Positions 1 through 8,602 of a stretch of 64,000 bases of DNA are shown piece after piece. Under the pieces are notes generated by a model. It worked only from the letters and a program-made list of their open reading frames with translations. It had not been told where the DNA came from and made no database searches. The translations under genes were made by a program, and so were the position numbers. Numbering within the stretch: position 1 is the stretch's first letter; every line of letters begins with the position of its first letter. The stretch comes from an uncultured Prevotellaceae bacterium (GTDB lineage: Bacteria; Bacteroidota; Bacteroidia; Bacteroidales; Muribaculaceae), in NCBI GenBank assembly GCA_900318335.1, contig ONKF01000008.1:62001-126000 (forward strand). The letters run 5' to 3'.

Positions 1-621
1 GTAAGTCCCATCCTTGAGGCGAACGGCCCAACGCACCAGCATCGGCGCCGTGTGGCGCCCCTCGGCAAGGGCATCGGCCCTCAGTGCCGACCAGGCCGTG
101 TTGAGCATGCGTGCCAGCGCGATGGTATCGGCAGCCGCCAGCGGAGCGCGCCACTGGCTATAGGGCTCAGCAAAGGTATAGGCCTCGATATCGGCGCTCG
201 ATGTGGCACAGGTGGCGGTAAAACTCAACTGTGGGATGGCATCGGCTGGATCAAGCACGACCCAACCACTCCCTGACGGGAACAGATAGGTGAAACCGTT
301 ACTGGTGACGACGACAATCACGCTGCCGATGGAATGGGCATTCAGGATGGTACCCTCGACAGTGGCTACCACCCTGCCGTCAATCTTGACCTCATGCCCA
401 CGGCACGTCACATCATGTCCGCCAGTGATGAGCAGCAGACGCTCCCCAGCCCCAATCCGCCTCACCGCCATGGGATTGCCTGTCACTTGCAGGGAGTCTT
501 CCTGCTCCCGCACATTGATAGCGACGGCAGCTTCGCCCGTCACCGTCGCTTCGCGGTTGACGCGAGGGACACTGCCCCTGGGCACTACAACCGTCTGTTT
601 CATTGCTTGTTGTTTCTTCAT
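1..621 (-). CDS. conserved hypothetical protein, C-terminus beyond window edge
   Basis: An open frame of 207 codons runs on the minus strand from an ATG at 621 (protein begins MKKQQAMKQTVVVPRG) to the window edge with no stop, so the C-terminus is missing. It follows a good Bacteroidetes promoter (-7 TACCTTTG at 662-669). There is no clear signal peptide. The visible part is soluble-looking and mixed alpha/beta, with beta-rich stretches (VVATVEGTILNAHSIGSVIVVV) and an alternation that could be a beta-propeller or structural repeat. I do not recognise the family and propose no function. Codon use is like its neighbours, and the opposite-strand frames are shadows. Confidence 0.75.
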   Translation of the reverse strand, partial: MKKQQAMKQTVVVPRGSVPRVNREATVTGEAAVAINVREQEDSLQVTGNPMAVRRIGAGERLLLITGGHDVTCRGHEVKIDGRVVATVEGTILNAHSIGSVIVVVTSNGFTYLFPSGSGWVVLDPADAIPQLSFTATCATSSADIEAYTFAEPYSQWRAPLAAADTIALARMLNTAWSALRADALAEGRHTAPMLVRWAVRLKDGTY

Positions 622-661
622 GGTAATCTGGTGTTATTATATTATATAATGTATAGCGGTA

Positions 662-693
662 CAAAGGTAGCCACCCCACCCCATGCGCCACAA
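662..693 (-). promoter_or_regulatory. promoter of the truncated gene at 1-621
   Basis: The minus strand reads TTG (691-693), 21 bp, then TACCTTTG (662-669), matching the Bacteroidetes -33/-7 consensus. It lies about 40 bp before the start codon and abuts the terminator of the upstream gene. Confidence 0.6.
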
Positions 694-698
694 GCACA

Positions 699-733
699 AA
701 AAGCAGGAGCCCCATCATTGGGACTCCTGCTTT
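699..733 (-). terminator. rho-independent terminator of the dockerin gene at 762-2036
   Basis: The stem AAAGCAGGAG/CTCCTGCTTT has a short loop and, read on the minus strand, ends in a T run. It sits just below the stop codon at 762. Confidence 0.8.
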
Positions 734-761
734 TTATAGGTTTCTTATTCTGCAGTTCTTA

Positions 762-2036
762 TCAGTCGGGCCAAACGCCGGTCAGCAAGTAGTCAATCAG
801 AATGGTCACGTCAGTGATCGTGACAGCGCCGTCACGGTTGCAGTCAGAATTTGCAAAATTGATGGTATCCAATTCGCCAGACAGCAAAGGATCGATCAGT
901 GCCGTTACGTCAGCAATGTTCACCTTGCCATTTTCGTCCACATCACCGAGTAGACCCGAACCAGGAAGGGCAAACGTTTTGCCGTCGGTGAAATACAGCT
1001 TGTTGTTACGCCAACCAGAGGCTACAGCACCAGAATTGTCATTGGGTACTGTCAGACCCCAAGAGATGAGGTCGGGGGTTGCCGTTGCCTGGTTGCCCAT
1101 AGTGCTGCCATTGGTGTTGTACCAAACGCCGTCACCATTGGGATAGTCCACATCAGCCACATCGCGGATAGGTTGGCCGGGAATTTCGGCAACTCCGTCG
1201 TTGTACAGCTCGATCTTGTTCTCACCCCAACCAAAACCGTAAAGGTTCATCACAAAGACCGTATCACCGGCCTGATACATGTACACGTCCACGATACTGG
1301 TCCTGCCGGTCTGGGCATCGGTGAACTCGTGCTTGCCATTGGGAACCATCAGTCGGGTGTTACGGTAGATCATCGATACCGAGCGCATCGTGTCGGTATT
1401 CACGCGGCTCTGTCCATTATGGGTGATGGTAGTCGTTACCACGGTCTCGATGTAGTAGGCAAAGCCATCCACAATCTCAATCGAGCCATCGGAGTAGATA
1501 CGGCCGATCACATCGGCAAGATCGCCCTGATTGAGCACCCAAGCCTCGTTGACGATGTAATAATTTACAACGCTGTCGACGGTAGTCGTATAGGCGCCTA
1601 AAGTAGTCGTCTGGGTGCTGGTAGTGGTGGCAAACGGCTCATTGTTGGCCTCGAGCGTCACCCTGTTGATGTTATATTCCACCTTGACAGGCATGGACAC
1701 GTTATTCATAATCATGCCTCCCTCGATGTTCAAGTATCCTTCTTCTTCATCATTGACAAGGTTTACTGTCCAACCACCGATGTTGAACGGATCGTAGGGC
1801 TGGGCCTGTTTGGTGCCATTTGCCCCTTCCACCACCTCATAAGGGTGCAGGAAGCAAATCCTACTGCCAGACATCTGACCGAGGCTGATGCCAAAGGTCG
1901 ACTTCGGAGACACAGCATTAGACATCATGCGGTCCACGCTGGGTTGAATTGTGGGGAACGCTTGATTTACCCGAGGCACACCAGCCATGGCGGTCAGGCA
2001 TGCGCAAACACACATCAGAGCAACTATCTTCTTCAT
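762..2036 (-). CDS. secreted dockerin-type protein, Muribaculaceae-type family
   Basis: This is a 424-residue protein if started at the ATG at 2036, which gives a typical signal peptide (MKKIVALMCVCACLTAMAG); the longer open frame upstream adds only AT-rich leader. The mature part starts with PRVN and contains a beta-rich core. Motifs PNGKHEF and VFVMNLYGFGWG are shared with the proteins at 2334, 33765, 36279 and 45323. Residues 364-424 form two dockerin-like Ca-binding repeats (GDVDENGKVNIADVTALID and DCNRDGAVTITDVTILIDYL). The role is unknown. Dockerins elsewhere bind cohesins, but none is visible here. It lies next to the paralogue at 2334-4037 with its own promoter and terminator. Confidence 0.85.
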   Translation of the reverse strand: MKKIVALMCVCACLTAMAGVPRVNQAFPTIQPSVDRMMSNAVSPKSTFGISLGQMSGSRICFLHPYEVVEGANGTKQAQPYDPFNIGGWTVNLVNDEEEGYLNIEGGMIMNNVSMPVKVEYNINRVTLEANNEPFATTTSTQTTTLGAYTTTVDSVVNYYIVNEAWVLNQGDLADVIGRIYSDGSIEIVDGFAYYIETVVTTTITHNGQSRVNTDTMRSVSMIYRNTRLMVPNGKHEFTDAQTGRTSIVDVYMYQAGDTVFVMNLYGFGWGENKIELYNDGVAEIPGQPIRDVADVDYPNGDGVWYNTNGSTMGNQATATPDLISWGLTVPNDNSGAVASGWRNNKLYFTDGKTFALPGSGLLGDVDENGKVNIADVTALIDPLLSGELDTINFANSDCNRDGAVTITDVTILIDYLLTGVWPD

Positions 2037-2120
2037 ATTCTTAATGATATAATTATGTTTTATTTTTCTCAATAAAGCGGGCACGAGGCTGGCTGAATCC
2101 ATCAACTCGTTACCAACTTG

Positions 2121-2153
2121 CAAATTTACAAAAAAATAACCCACGAAAAACAA
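2121..2153 (-). promoter_or_regulatory. candidate promoter of the gene at 762-2036
   Basis: On the minus strand TTG (2151-2153) lies 22 bp before TAAATTTG (2121-2128), about 85 bp upstream of the chosen ATG. This also supports the shorter start, because the longer frame would begin upstream of the transcript. Confidence 0.45.
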
Positions 2154-2266
2154 AATTACCCATAAAATCATCTATTTACGCATACTAAATGGTTCATCCT
2201 ATCATTTTCAGTCTTGAGAAACAGGATTTCCATGCCACTATTTAAGTTTTCCCCACATCAACAAAA

Positions 2267-2292
2267 CGGGCCCCATCGCTTGATGGAGCCCG
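2267..2292 (-). terminator. terminator of the dockerin gene at 2334-4037
   Basis: The stem CGGGCTCCATC/GATGGGGCCCG with a short AAGC loop is followed on the minus strand by TTTTGTT. Confidence 0.8.
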
Positions 2293-2333
2293 CAGTTATT
2301 GTTGATCTATGAATGATATCAACTCTTTCAGAA

Positions 2334-4037
2334 TCAGTTGCCGTTAAGCAGCCAGTCAATCAGATCGGTTACGTCAACGATGTCGAGGGTGTCGTCACCA
2401 TTGAAGTTAGCGTTCTCATAGCTGAAAGTCTCGGTATCATCCAGATTGTTGCTCAGGAGAGCATCAATCAGTGCGGGCACGTCAGAGATGGAAACCTGAC
2501 CGTCCCTGTTAACATCACCGCGCAGGATAGTAGCCTTAGCAGGAATCTCAATCTCGAGGCGAGTGGTGCTCAGGTTCTTCTCATAGGGTACAAATGCACC
2601 TGCGAGAGCAACTACGGTATAAGCAGTGTCACGACGCTCTACAGTGTAGGGATTCTCAACGCTTGCACCGTCAACCATGAACAGGACTACAGCATTCTCT
2701 TCGCTGCTCGAAGCCTTGATGGTCACGTCATTGGTATTAACGGTATAATCGATAACGGGAGCGGCAGCCATTGCCACATTGAACTTATCGGCAGAGTTCT
2801 TATAGGTCAACTTGTTGTCACCAAAGGCAATGCCAAATACCCAGTGGCCATTATAGGGAATGGTCATGTCCCAATTAATTTCATTCTCGTTGATGGTTCC
2901 TACATTACCCCAAGCACTCAGGCCAGAGACGGCACCATTCTCCCAGGTACCGGTCGTGTTGTAGATGACGCCATCGCCCTGCATTACACCATTGGAATCA
3001 TAGCACTGGCTATCAGGGATATCATAGATGGCCTGATCAGGGAATTCCATTACGCCACCCTCGTCAACATACATCGAGCAGTCAGGCATACCGAAGCCCC
3101 ACAGGTTCCATACGCTAACGGTACCCATAGCGTCCTGGAACATATAAACATTGTTGTTGTCGGCTACGCCATTAGGATAACTTGAGCTGTAGAACTTGTA
3201 GTCATGAGTACCATTGGCAACAAGGAACTGGTTACCACGATAGATCTCGATGGTTTCGGTGCTGTCCTCTTCGGACAACTGCCAGTCACTGCTACCCACC
3301 TTGGTGTACTTCTGCAACTTCACAGAGCACCAGTAGGCATAGCCAATCGAGTCGTTGAATGCGATTGAACCGTCCTCATAGAGCGTACCGGTTACAGGGT
3401 CGTTGGTGGTAGCGCCATAGAAGTACTGCTCGTTGACAAGCACGCCAAACATGACAGTATCAACACGCACCTTGGAGGTACCAACGCTCGAAACGTTACC
3501 AACCATGGTGGTATCGTCAACAATAATACCAGTGTTCAGCGAAACCTCATTGGTGGTGTAGTCCACATTCAGGGGCAACCACTCACCCTTGCCCATCAGG
3601 TTCCAGTAGAGACCGGCTGCATAAAGTTGACCATCTTCATTAGCGAAAAATACGCCCTGGCCACCAACGTAGTAGGGATCAGCCTGGGTCAGGTAACCGT
3701 CTTCACCAAAAGTGAGTACATAACGGAAATCAAGATACTCGGCATTGGCAATATCATCGGCAGTGACACGACGAGGAGCCCTCTTGAGCAAAGCATTGTC
3801 GCCAGGGGTCAAGTTGCGCGAGCTGAAGAACTGCTTGGGAGACATCTGACTCTTACCAGCCTGAACGTCCATCACACCAGCAGTAAGGCTCTTAGCCAAA
3901 GTGTTTGACTTCATTACCATGGAACCATTACCGGCCTTCTTGGTCAGGTCAGCAATGTTCACATTGTTTACACGCGGGGTAACAGCCATAGCCGTCAGAC
4001 CTGCGCATACAAAAGCAAGTGCTAAAAATTTTTTCAT
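2334..4037 (-). CDS. secreted dockerin-type protein, Muribaculaceae-type family
   Basis: A 567-residue protein with a signal peptide (MKKFLALAFVCAGLTAMA) and an early TPRVNN motif like the neighbouring paralogue. The core carries a VANGTHDY and a VWNLWGFG motif. It is followed by an Ig-like or chitobiase-C-like module (PVIDYTVNTNDVTIKASS through LEIEIPA) that also occurs in the proteins at 35193 and 36279. Residues 507-567 are two dockerin repeats (GDVNRDGQVSISDVPALID and NFNGDDTLDIVDVTDLIDWL). It is probably exported to the cell surface or periplasm; function is unknown. It has a separate promoter, a leader of roughly 130 nt and its own terminator. Confidence 0.85.
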   Translation of the reverse strand: MKKFLALAFVCAGLTAMAVTPRVNNVNIADLTKKAGNGSMVMKSNTLAKSLTAGVMDVQAGKSQMSPKQFFSSRNLTPGDNALLKRAPRRVTADDIANAEYLDFRYVLTFGEDGYLTQADPYYVGGQGVFFANEDGQLYAAGLYWNLMGKGEWLPLNVDYTTNEVSLNTGIIVDDTTMVGNVSSVGTSKVRVDTVMFGVLVNEQYFYGATTNDPVTGTLYEDGSIAFNDSIGYAYWCSVKLQKYTKVGSSDWQLSEEDSTETIEIYRGNQFLVANGTHDYKFYSSSYPNGVADNNNVYMFQDAMGTVSVWNLWGFGMPDCSMYVDEGGVMEFPDQAIYDIPDSQCYDSNGVMQGDGVIYNTTGTWENGAVSGLSAWGNVGTINENEINWDMTIPYNGHWVFGIAFGDNKLTYKNSADKFNVAMAAAPVIDYTVNTNDVTIKASSSEENAVVLFMVDGASVENPYTVERRDTAYTVVALAGAFVPYEKNLSTTRLEIEIPAKATILRGDVNRDGQVSISDVPALIDALLSNNLDDTETFSYENANFNGDDTLDIVDVTDLIDWLLNGN

Positions 4038-4418
4038 AAATCTAAGATTTAGGAATTTAATAAAATGATTAATAAAAATAGTTAGTTAATGTAAAGTTTA
4101 TAGTTTACAATTATAAAAATGGTTTTTCTTCAGTCAGGATGATTATTTAATTTAGCCCAATCAAAAGATGCCGCAAATATACATTATAATTTTGAATTCT
4201 GCAAGCAAAACTACAGAAAATCATCAAAAATCCACAAAAACTCAACTATTGCTATCTATTTGTCAACCAACAAAAACCCGCGCCAACACTGGATTCTACG
4301 TGAGATAAAGTGTTGGCGCGGGAGAAAAGCTGGTTGTCTATAAAAATGCAAAATATAATTAAGGAACTCTTAGAATTCTATTGAAAAGGCTCCATAAATT
4401 TTGCGTTTGGGAGGGGAA
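4038..4418. other. intergenic region: promoter of the dockerin gene plus terminator of the DJ-1 gene
   Basis: An AT-rich stretch without a coding frame. It contains the minus-strand promoter TTG (4202-4204), 20 bp, TATATTTG (4174-4181) for the gene ending at 2334, then a long hairpin at 4277-4322. Confidence 0.6.
4277..4322 (-). terminator. hairpin terminator after the DJ-1/PfpI gene
   Basis: A perfect 14-bp stem (CCCGCGCCAACACT with its complement) has an 18-nt loop. On the minus strand it is followed by TTTTTG, about 95 bp below the stop at 4419. Confidence 0.7.
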
Positions 4419-4973
4419 TCAATAGGTAAGAAGCATGCCGTTAGCGACTTCTACAGCCTTGTCACGGCCCAGGCTCTGCTCCACTAATGTCAAGGCGAAT
4501 GGCGCTGCCGCAGCAGGACCGTTTCCCGTTACCACATTACCATCGACCGCCACTGGTACCTTGTCCCACTTGATGCCTTCGATCATCGCCTCCATGCCTG
4601 GATAGCACACGGCACGACGGTCCTGTAACAAGCCCAACGGAGCAAACACCACCGATGGCGAGGCACAGATGGCAGCGATCTTGCCGCCACGATCGTCCTG
4701 GGCAACGAGTGCGTCACACAACGCCTCATGAGCCGCCAGATTGGGAGCGCCGGGAACACCACCAGGCAGCACCAGCCACTCGGCATCACTGTAATCGTTG
4801 TCATCAAACAGGCTGTCGGCCATCACAGTCACCCCATGGGCACCGGTCACCTCAAGGCCAGGATTAATCGACACCGTCGTCACGGGCATGCCCGCACGAC
4901 GCATCACGTCCACACTCGTCAGCGCCTCGACTTCCTCAAAGCCGTCGGCAAGGAAAATGTAACTCGTTTTCAT
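4419..4973 (-). CDS. DJ-1/PfpI family protein (YajL-like deglycase/chaperone)
   Basis: A 184-residue single-domain protein of the DJ-1/ThiJ/PfpI superfamily. The N-terminus shows GFEEVEAL with the conserved glutamate (Glu14), and the nucleophile elbow AICASP places the reactive cysteine at Cys103, followed later by GNGPAAAAPFAL. Family members act in the cytoplasm on glycated or oxidised proteins and nucleotides; the exact substrate cannot be read from sequence. There is no signal peptide. It stands alone between a dockerin gene and the tRNA cluster, with its own terminator. Length is normal for the YajL/DJ-1 branch. Confidence 0.9.
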   Translation of the reverse strand: MKTSYIFLADGFEEVEALTSVDVMRRAGMPVTTVSINPGLEVTGAHGVTVMADSLFDDNDYSDAEWLVLPGGVPGAPNLAAHEALCDALVAQDDRGGKIAAICASPSVVFAPLGLLQDRRAVCYPGMEAMIEGIKWDKVPVAVDGNVVTGNGPAAAAPFALTLVEQSLGRDKAVEVANGMLLTY

Positions 4974-5119
4974 CTCTTCTTCTATATATAATATTATAAG
5001 GTTAAAGTCTATATCTGGTTTCTACGCCACTAAATTACCGATTTTTCGCCAAAAAACGCCTCGGAAACGGCACTTTTTGAAAAAAAACGACATTTTTTAG
5101 AAAAAAATCCGATTTTTAT

Positions 5120-5149
5120 TTGGTGGTTCAGAAAAAAGCAGTACCTTTG
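5120..5149 (+). promoter_or_regulatory. promoter of tRNA-Val copy 1
   Basis: TTG (5120-5122), 19 bp, TACCTTTG (5142-5149) is a textbook Bacteroidetes promoter ending about 20 bp before the tRNA. Confidence 0.8.
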
Positions 5150-5169
5150 CATCGCTTTCGACGAAACAT

Positions 5170-5247
5170 GGGCAGTTAGCGCAGTTGGTTCAGAGCATCT
5201 GCCTTACAAGCAGAGGGTCGGGGGTTCGAATCCCTCACTGCCCACCA
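5170..5247 (+). tRNA. tRNA-Val (anticodon UAC), copy 1
   Basis: The 78-nt cloverleaf includes an encoded CCA. The acceptor GGGCAGT pairs with ACTGCCC and the anticodon arm TCTGC-CTTACAA-GCAGA gives UAC, which reads valine codons. The T arm contains GGTTCGAATCC. The D stem has one G-A mismatch. It is identical to copy 2. Confidence 0.95.
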
Positions 5248-5252
5248 ACAAG

Positions 5253-5283
5253 AGTCTTGCACATCGCGTGCAGGACTTTTTTG
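5253..5283 (+). terminator. terminator after tRNA-Val copy 1
   Basis: The stem AGTCTTGCAC/GTGCAGGACT (5253-5262, 5268-5277) is followed by TTTTTTG. Confidence 0.85.
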
Positions 5284-5313
5284 TTTGTTTCCTAAAAAAA
5301 TCCATGAAAAATT

Positions 5314-5343
5314 TTGGTAGTTCAAGAAATTGCTGTACCTTTG
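5314..5343 (+). promoter_or_regulatory. promoter of tRNA-Val copy 2
   Basis: TTG (5314-5316), 19 bp, TACCTTTG (5336-5343) has the same spacing as the promoter of copy 1. The short leader downstream also resembles that of copy 1. Confidence 0.8.
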
Positions 5344-5364
5344 CACCGCTTTTGACAAAAACAT

Positions 5365-5442
5365 GGGCAGTTAGCGCAGTTGGTTCAGAGCATCTGCCTT
5401 ACAAGCAGAGGGTCGGGGGTTCGAATCCCTCACTGCCCACCA
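5365..5442 (+). tRNA. tRNA-Val (anticodon UAC), copy 2
   Basis: Identical in all 78 positions, including CCA, to the copy starting 195 bp upstream. Promoter and leader are similar but not identical, which points to a tandem duplication of the whole transcription unit followed by drift outside the tRNA. Confidence 0.95.
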
Positions 5443-5450
5443 ACAGAAAA

Positions 5451-5474
5451 ATCCCGCACATCGCTGTGCGGGAT
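5451..5474. terminator. terminator after tRNA-Val copy 2, possibly bidirectional
   Basis: A perfect 10-bp stem ATCCCGCACA/TGTGCGGGAT with a TCGC loop. It has a T run on the plus strand, and the A run on its left gives a T run for minus-strand transcripts coming from the SRP RNA side. Confidence 0.85.
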
Positions 5475-5555
5475 TTTTGTTTATATACTTTTATCACCAG
5501 TGCTACCCTGCCTGGTGCCCACCAAGAGGATACACGACAGGTGAGGTATGGGCAC

Positions 5556-5659
5556 AAAAAAAGGGCAAGTGAGCTACAGCGCGCCGCTACAACCTCGTTA
5601 CCCTTGCTCCGGTCAAGGCCTGGGGGATTGGGAGGGAGCTAGCCGTGTAGGACTTACCC
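5556..5659 (-). ncRNA. ffs: signal recognition particle RNA, small bacterial (4.5S) type
   Basis: On the minus strand a roughly 100-nt RNA starts GGGTAAGT and ends ACTTGCCC followed by seven T. The two ends pair, so the closing stem and the terminator coincide. The apical part has the SRP domain IV signature: CAGG opposite AGCA form the symmetric loop, closed by CC/GG around a TTGACC hexaloop, followed by AAGGGTAACGAGG. It would bind Ffh (not in this window) for co-translational targeting. A promoter precedes it. Confidence 0.85.
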
Positions 5660-5664
5660 GGCTG

Positions 5665-5694
5665 CAAAGGTACTGCTTTTTCCCGAACTGGCAA
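5665..5694 (-). promoter_or_regulatory. promoter of the SRP RNA
   Basis: Minus strand TTG (5692-5694), 19 bp, TACCTTTG (5665-5672), ending about 5 bp before the inferred RNA start. Confidence 0.8.
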
Positions 5695-5731
5695 GGTTTT
5701 TTCAATAAATATTTCTCTTTACAGGCGGGCT

Positions 5732-5805
5732 ACAAGAGGGACAAGAAATACAATGTTTTTATTATCAATAGATTAAACGCAATCTGTATTTCTTGTCCTT
5801 CTTGT
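5732..5805. repeat. long inverted repeat (21-bp arms) below the symporter gene
   Basis: Arms 5732-5752 and 5785-5805 pair over 21 positions with one G-U, separated by an AT-rich 32-nt loop. It lies between the symporter stop codon and the SRP promoter. It may act as a terminator for the symporter transcript, though no T run follows the stem. A small mobile remnant is also possible. Confidence 0.6.
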
Positions 5806-5838
5806 ATTCTAACTATCGTTGATGAACCTTATAGTCCC

Positions 5839-7209
5839 TCACTCCTTGTCATCGGTGGGTGCATGGTGGTCCAGGCGGTCCTCATAGAGGTAGTGGCGCG
5901 TCTCACGCGCAATGACACCGCTCAACAGCAGCAGGGCCACAAGGTTGGGGATTGCCATGAGCGCATTCATGCAGTCGGCCGCGTTCCACACGATGTCAAG
6001 GCTGATAATGCTGCCCACAAACACCATGGCCACAAACAAGATGCGGTAGCCCAGCATCCAGCGCTTGCCCTTGAGGTACTCGACAGCCCGCTCGCCATAG
6101 TAGCACCACCCCAGAATGGTGGTAAAAGCAAAGGTCAGCAGGCCGAAGGTCAATAACGGCGTGCCCACGTAGGGGATCTTGGAGAAAGCCGCCTTGGTCA
6201 GTGCGGCGCCATCGGTGCTGCTGATGTCAGGATAAGCGAGAATAGAGCTAACGATAACCAGGCCCGTGAAGGCGCAGATGACCACTGTGTCCCAGAATGT
6301 ACCGGTCGAGGAAACCAATGCCTGCCGAACAGGGTTGCGGGTCTGGGCAGCTGCCGCCACAATGGGCGCTGAACCAAGACCCGACTCGTTGCTGAACAGA
6401 CCTCGCGCGATACCCATGCGAGCCGCGAGAATCACAGTCGAGCCCACAAAACCGCCTCCCGCAGCCTGAGGCGTGAAAGCCGACTCACAGATGAGCTTGA
6501 TGGCGGGCCAAACATACTGCCCGTTGACAATCAGGATATAGATGCACCCCAGCACATAGAAGAACGCCATGAAGGGCACCAATGCGCCGCAAACGCGGGC
6601 GATGCTCTTGATGCCGCCCAGCAGCACCAAGGCCGTCAGCAGGCACACTCCGCCACCCGTGAGCCACGCGGGAATGCCATAGGACTCATGGGCGATGGTC
6701 GAGATAGCGTTGGCCTGCACAGTGTTGCCAATACCAAACGACGCCAAGGCGGTGAACAGGGCAAAGAGCACGGCAAGCCACTTCCACCCCAACCCACGCT
6801 CCAGGGCATACATGGGACCTCCCAGCATGCGACCGTCATCGGCCTTTACACGGTACTTGATGGCCAGCAGACCCTCGCTGTACTTGGTGGCCATACCGAA
6901 CACACCCGACAGCCAGCACCACAACACAGCGCCAGGACCGCCCAATGCGACGGCAGTTGCCACACCCACGATGTTACCCGTGCCGATAGTCGCAGCCAGC
7001 GCTGTGGCGAGCGCCCCAAACTGAGACACATCGCCCGTCGAGCCCTTATCACGGCTGACAGACAAGCGGATGGCGGTCAACAGCTTGCGCTGCGGCACAC
7101 CCAAGCGGAAAGTGAGAAAAACGTGTGTTCCTAACAGTAAGATAATCATGGGCCATCCCCACAGGTAGCCGCTAAGGGTAGCAAAAAAGTCATTTAGGGT
7201 CTCCATCAT
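5839..7209 (-). CDS. alanine/glycine:cation symporter (AGCS family)
   Basis: A 456-residue polytopic membrane protein of the Na+/alanine (glycine) symporter family. It should import small neutral amino acids with Na+ or H+ across the inner membrane. The AGCS signature GTGNIVGVATAVALGGPGAVLW is at about residues 76-97, and FSNESGLGSAPI follows in the second half. Hydrophobic helices fill the protein. Length matches the family (450-500 residues). A second Met follows directly after the first, so the start may be one codon later. It is monocistronic, with no regulatory motif seen beyond its AT-rich leader. Confidence 0.93.
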   Translation of the reverse strand: MMETLNDFFATLSGYLWGWPMIILLLGTHVFLTFRLGVPQRKLLTAIRLSVSRDKGSTGDVSQFGALATALAATIGTGNIVGVATAVALGGPGAVLWCWLSGVFGMATKYSEGLLAIKYRVKADDGRMLGGPMYALERGLGWKWLAVLFALFTALASFGIGNTVQANAISTIAHESYGIPAWLTGGGVCLLTALVLLGGIKSIARVCGALVPFMAFFYVLGCIYILIVNGQYVWPAIKLICESAFTPQAAGGGFVGSTVILAARMGIARGLFSNESGLGSAPIVAAAAQTRNPVRQALVSSTGTFWDTVVICAFTGLVIVSSILAYPDISSTDGAALTKAAFSKIPYVGTPLLTFGLLTFAFTTILGWCYYGERAVEYLKGKRWMLGYRILFVAMVFVGSIISLDIVWNAADCMNALMAIPNLVALLLLSGVIARETRHYLYEDRLDHHAPTDDKE

Positions 7210-7291
7210 AGCGTGAGTAGTATTAAGGTTGAAAGTGCAAAGATAATGAAAAGTTTTGACTTCTTAGTTTCAGATTTTCAGTTTTTTGCTT

Positions 7292-7299
7292 TATATTTG
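7292..7299 (+). promoter_or_regulatory. -7 element of the gene at 7352
   Basis: TATATTTG matches TAnnTTTG and lies 52 bp before the ATG at 7352. No clear -33 TTG is at the expected spacing. Confidence 0.45.
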
Positions 7300-7351
7300 T
7301 GGCGTTAAGTGCAAATTCAAATCACATTTATTAACTATAAAACGTAACCTT

Positions 7352-8575
7352 ATGAAGAAATTATCATTACTTCTCATCTGTGCTGCCGTGGCTGTGTGCG
7401 CCTCGGCAGGTGTGAAATTCACGGGCAACAGCTATCGCGCGCTGGATAAAACCACCCTCAACTGCAAGGCTCCCGCCCATGTTGACATGATCACCGAGCA
7501 GCCCGAGGGCGAGCTGGTGAGCTACACCCGCAGCGGCGAGTTCATGCTGGCCAGCTTCTACGGCTACGAGACCAACCAGCAGGTGGGCCGCGTCAAGGTC
7601 GTGTATGCCCCCGACGGCAAGACGGTTTATATCCAGGATCCCCTGTGCTATGCCGAGGGCGTTGGCACCTGGGTAGTAGGCGAGCTCAGTGAAGACGGCC
7701 GCTATATTTCGGTTCCCCTGGGACAATATGTGTCCTATAACGCAGATTATAACTACGGGCTCGTGCTGGCTTGGGGTTCGACAGATGTCATCGACCTGGG
7801 TGACGACTTCTATATGGTCGAATTCACTCCCGACACCAGCATGGACGCAGCCATCTATGCTATCGACCCCGAGACCGGAACCATCACCCTCGAGGGCAGC
7901 GAGGGCAGCATTGACAATCCCTTCCCCGCCAACTGCATAGCCACTGGCCTGGCTGGCGTGTGGAGTGACGACGGCACCATCGCCACCATCGAGTGGAAGT
8001 CCACCTGGACCGTTCGCGGCGAGGCTGTTCCCGCTGTTCCCGCTAACCCCGAAGCTCTCGAGTTCTTTGACTGTGGCACCGAGGAAGGCTACACCCGCTT
8101 TGACTTCAACATCAACCTGTTTGACATTGACGGCAACCCACTCGACGCCGACTGCTTGACCTACAGCATCTTCACCGATGACGATCAGCTGTTCACCTTC
8201 GACTACGCCACCTACGGCCCGAACAACGGCTTTGACACCGACATGACCGAGATTCCCTATGGCTACAGTGGCTACGACTTCTACCTGCGCCGCGTTTACT
8301 TCTACCGCACCAATATGGGCGACAATCCCATGTTCACCTGGCGCATCGGTATCCAGCTCAACTACACCGTTGACGGTATCACCAACAAGTCGGATATCGT
8401 TTACCTCAATGTCTATCCCCACTCCTCAGTCAATGAGTTGAGTACAGGCAAGACTGTCACTGGCGTTCGCTACTACAACGCTGCAGGTCAGCAGATGGCC
8501 CAGCCCAGCGGCTTGACCATCCAGGTGACCACCTACAGCGACGGCACCACCGAAACGACTAAGGTGATCAAGTAA
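7352..8575 (+). CDS. secreted protein of unknown function with C-terminal sorting-like tail
   Basis: A 407-residue protein from the ATG at 7352, which starts a clean signal peptide (MKKLSLLLICAAVAVCASAG); the 22 upstream codons of the open frame overlap the promoter and are not used. The body is beta-rich and acidic, with many aromatic residues. The last 40 residues (GVRYYNAAGQQMAQPSGLTI ... KVIK) resemble C-terminal tails of secreted Bacteroidales proteins, where a short beta-sandwich ends in a basic residue and may serve sorting or anchoring. No catalytic motif is recognised. It is monocistronic with a strong terminator. Confidence 0.85.
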   Translation: MKKLSLLLICAAVAVCASAGVKFTGNSYRALDKTTLNCKAPAHVDMITEQPEGELVSYTRSGEFMLASFYGYETNQQVGRVKVVYAPDGKTVYIQDPLCYAEGVGTWVVGELSEDGRYISVPLGQYVSYNADYNYGLVLAWGSTDVIDLGDDFYMVEFTPDTSMDAAIYAIDPETGTITLEGSEGSIDNPFPANCIATGLAGVWSDDGTIATIEWKSTWTVRGEAVPAVPANPEALEFFDCGTEEGYTRFDFNINLFDIDGNPLDADCLTYSIFTDDDQLFTFDYATYGPNNGFDTDMTEIPYGYSGYDFYLRRVYFYRTNMGDNPMFTWRIGIQLNYTVDGITNKSDIVYLNVYPHSSVNELSTGKTVTGVRYYNAAGQQMAQPSGLTIQVTTYSDGTTETTKVIK

Positions 8576-8602
8576 CACCCACCTTTCTCCCCTATCATTC
8601 CC

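Noticed and set aside
7367-8422. 351-codon minus-strand frame opposite the secreted protein gene at 7352
   Set aside because: Valine/glycine-rich antisense translation, no signal or motif; the plus-strand gene has promoter, signal peptide and terminator.
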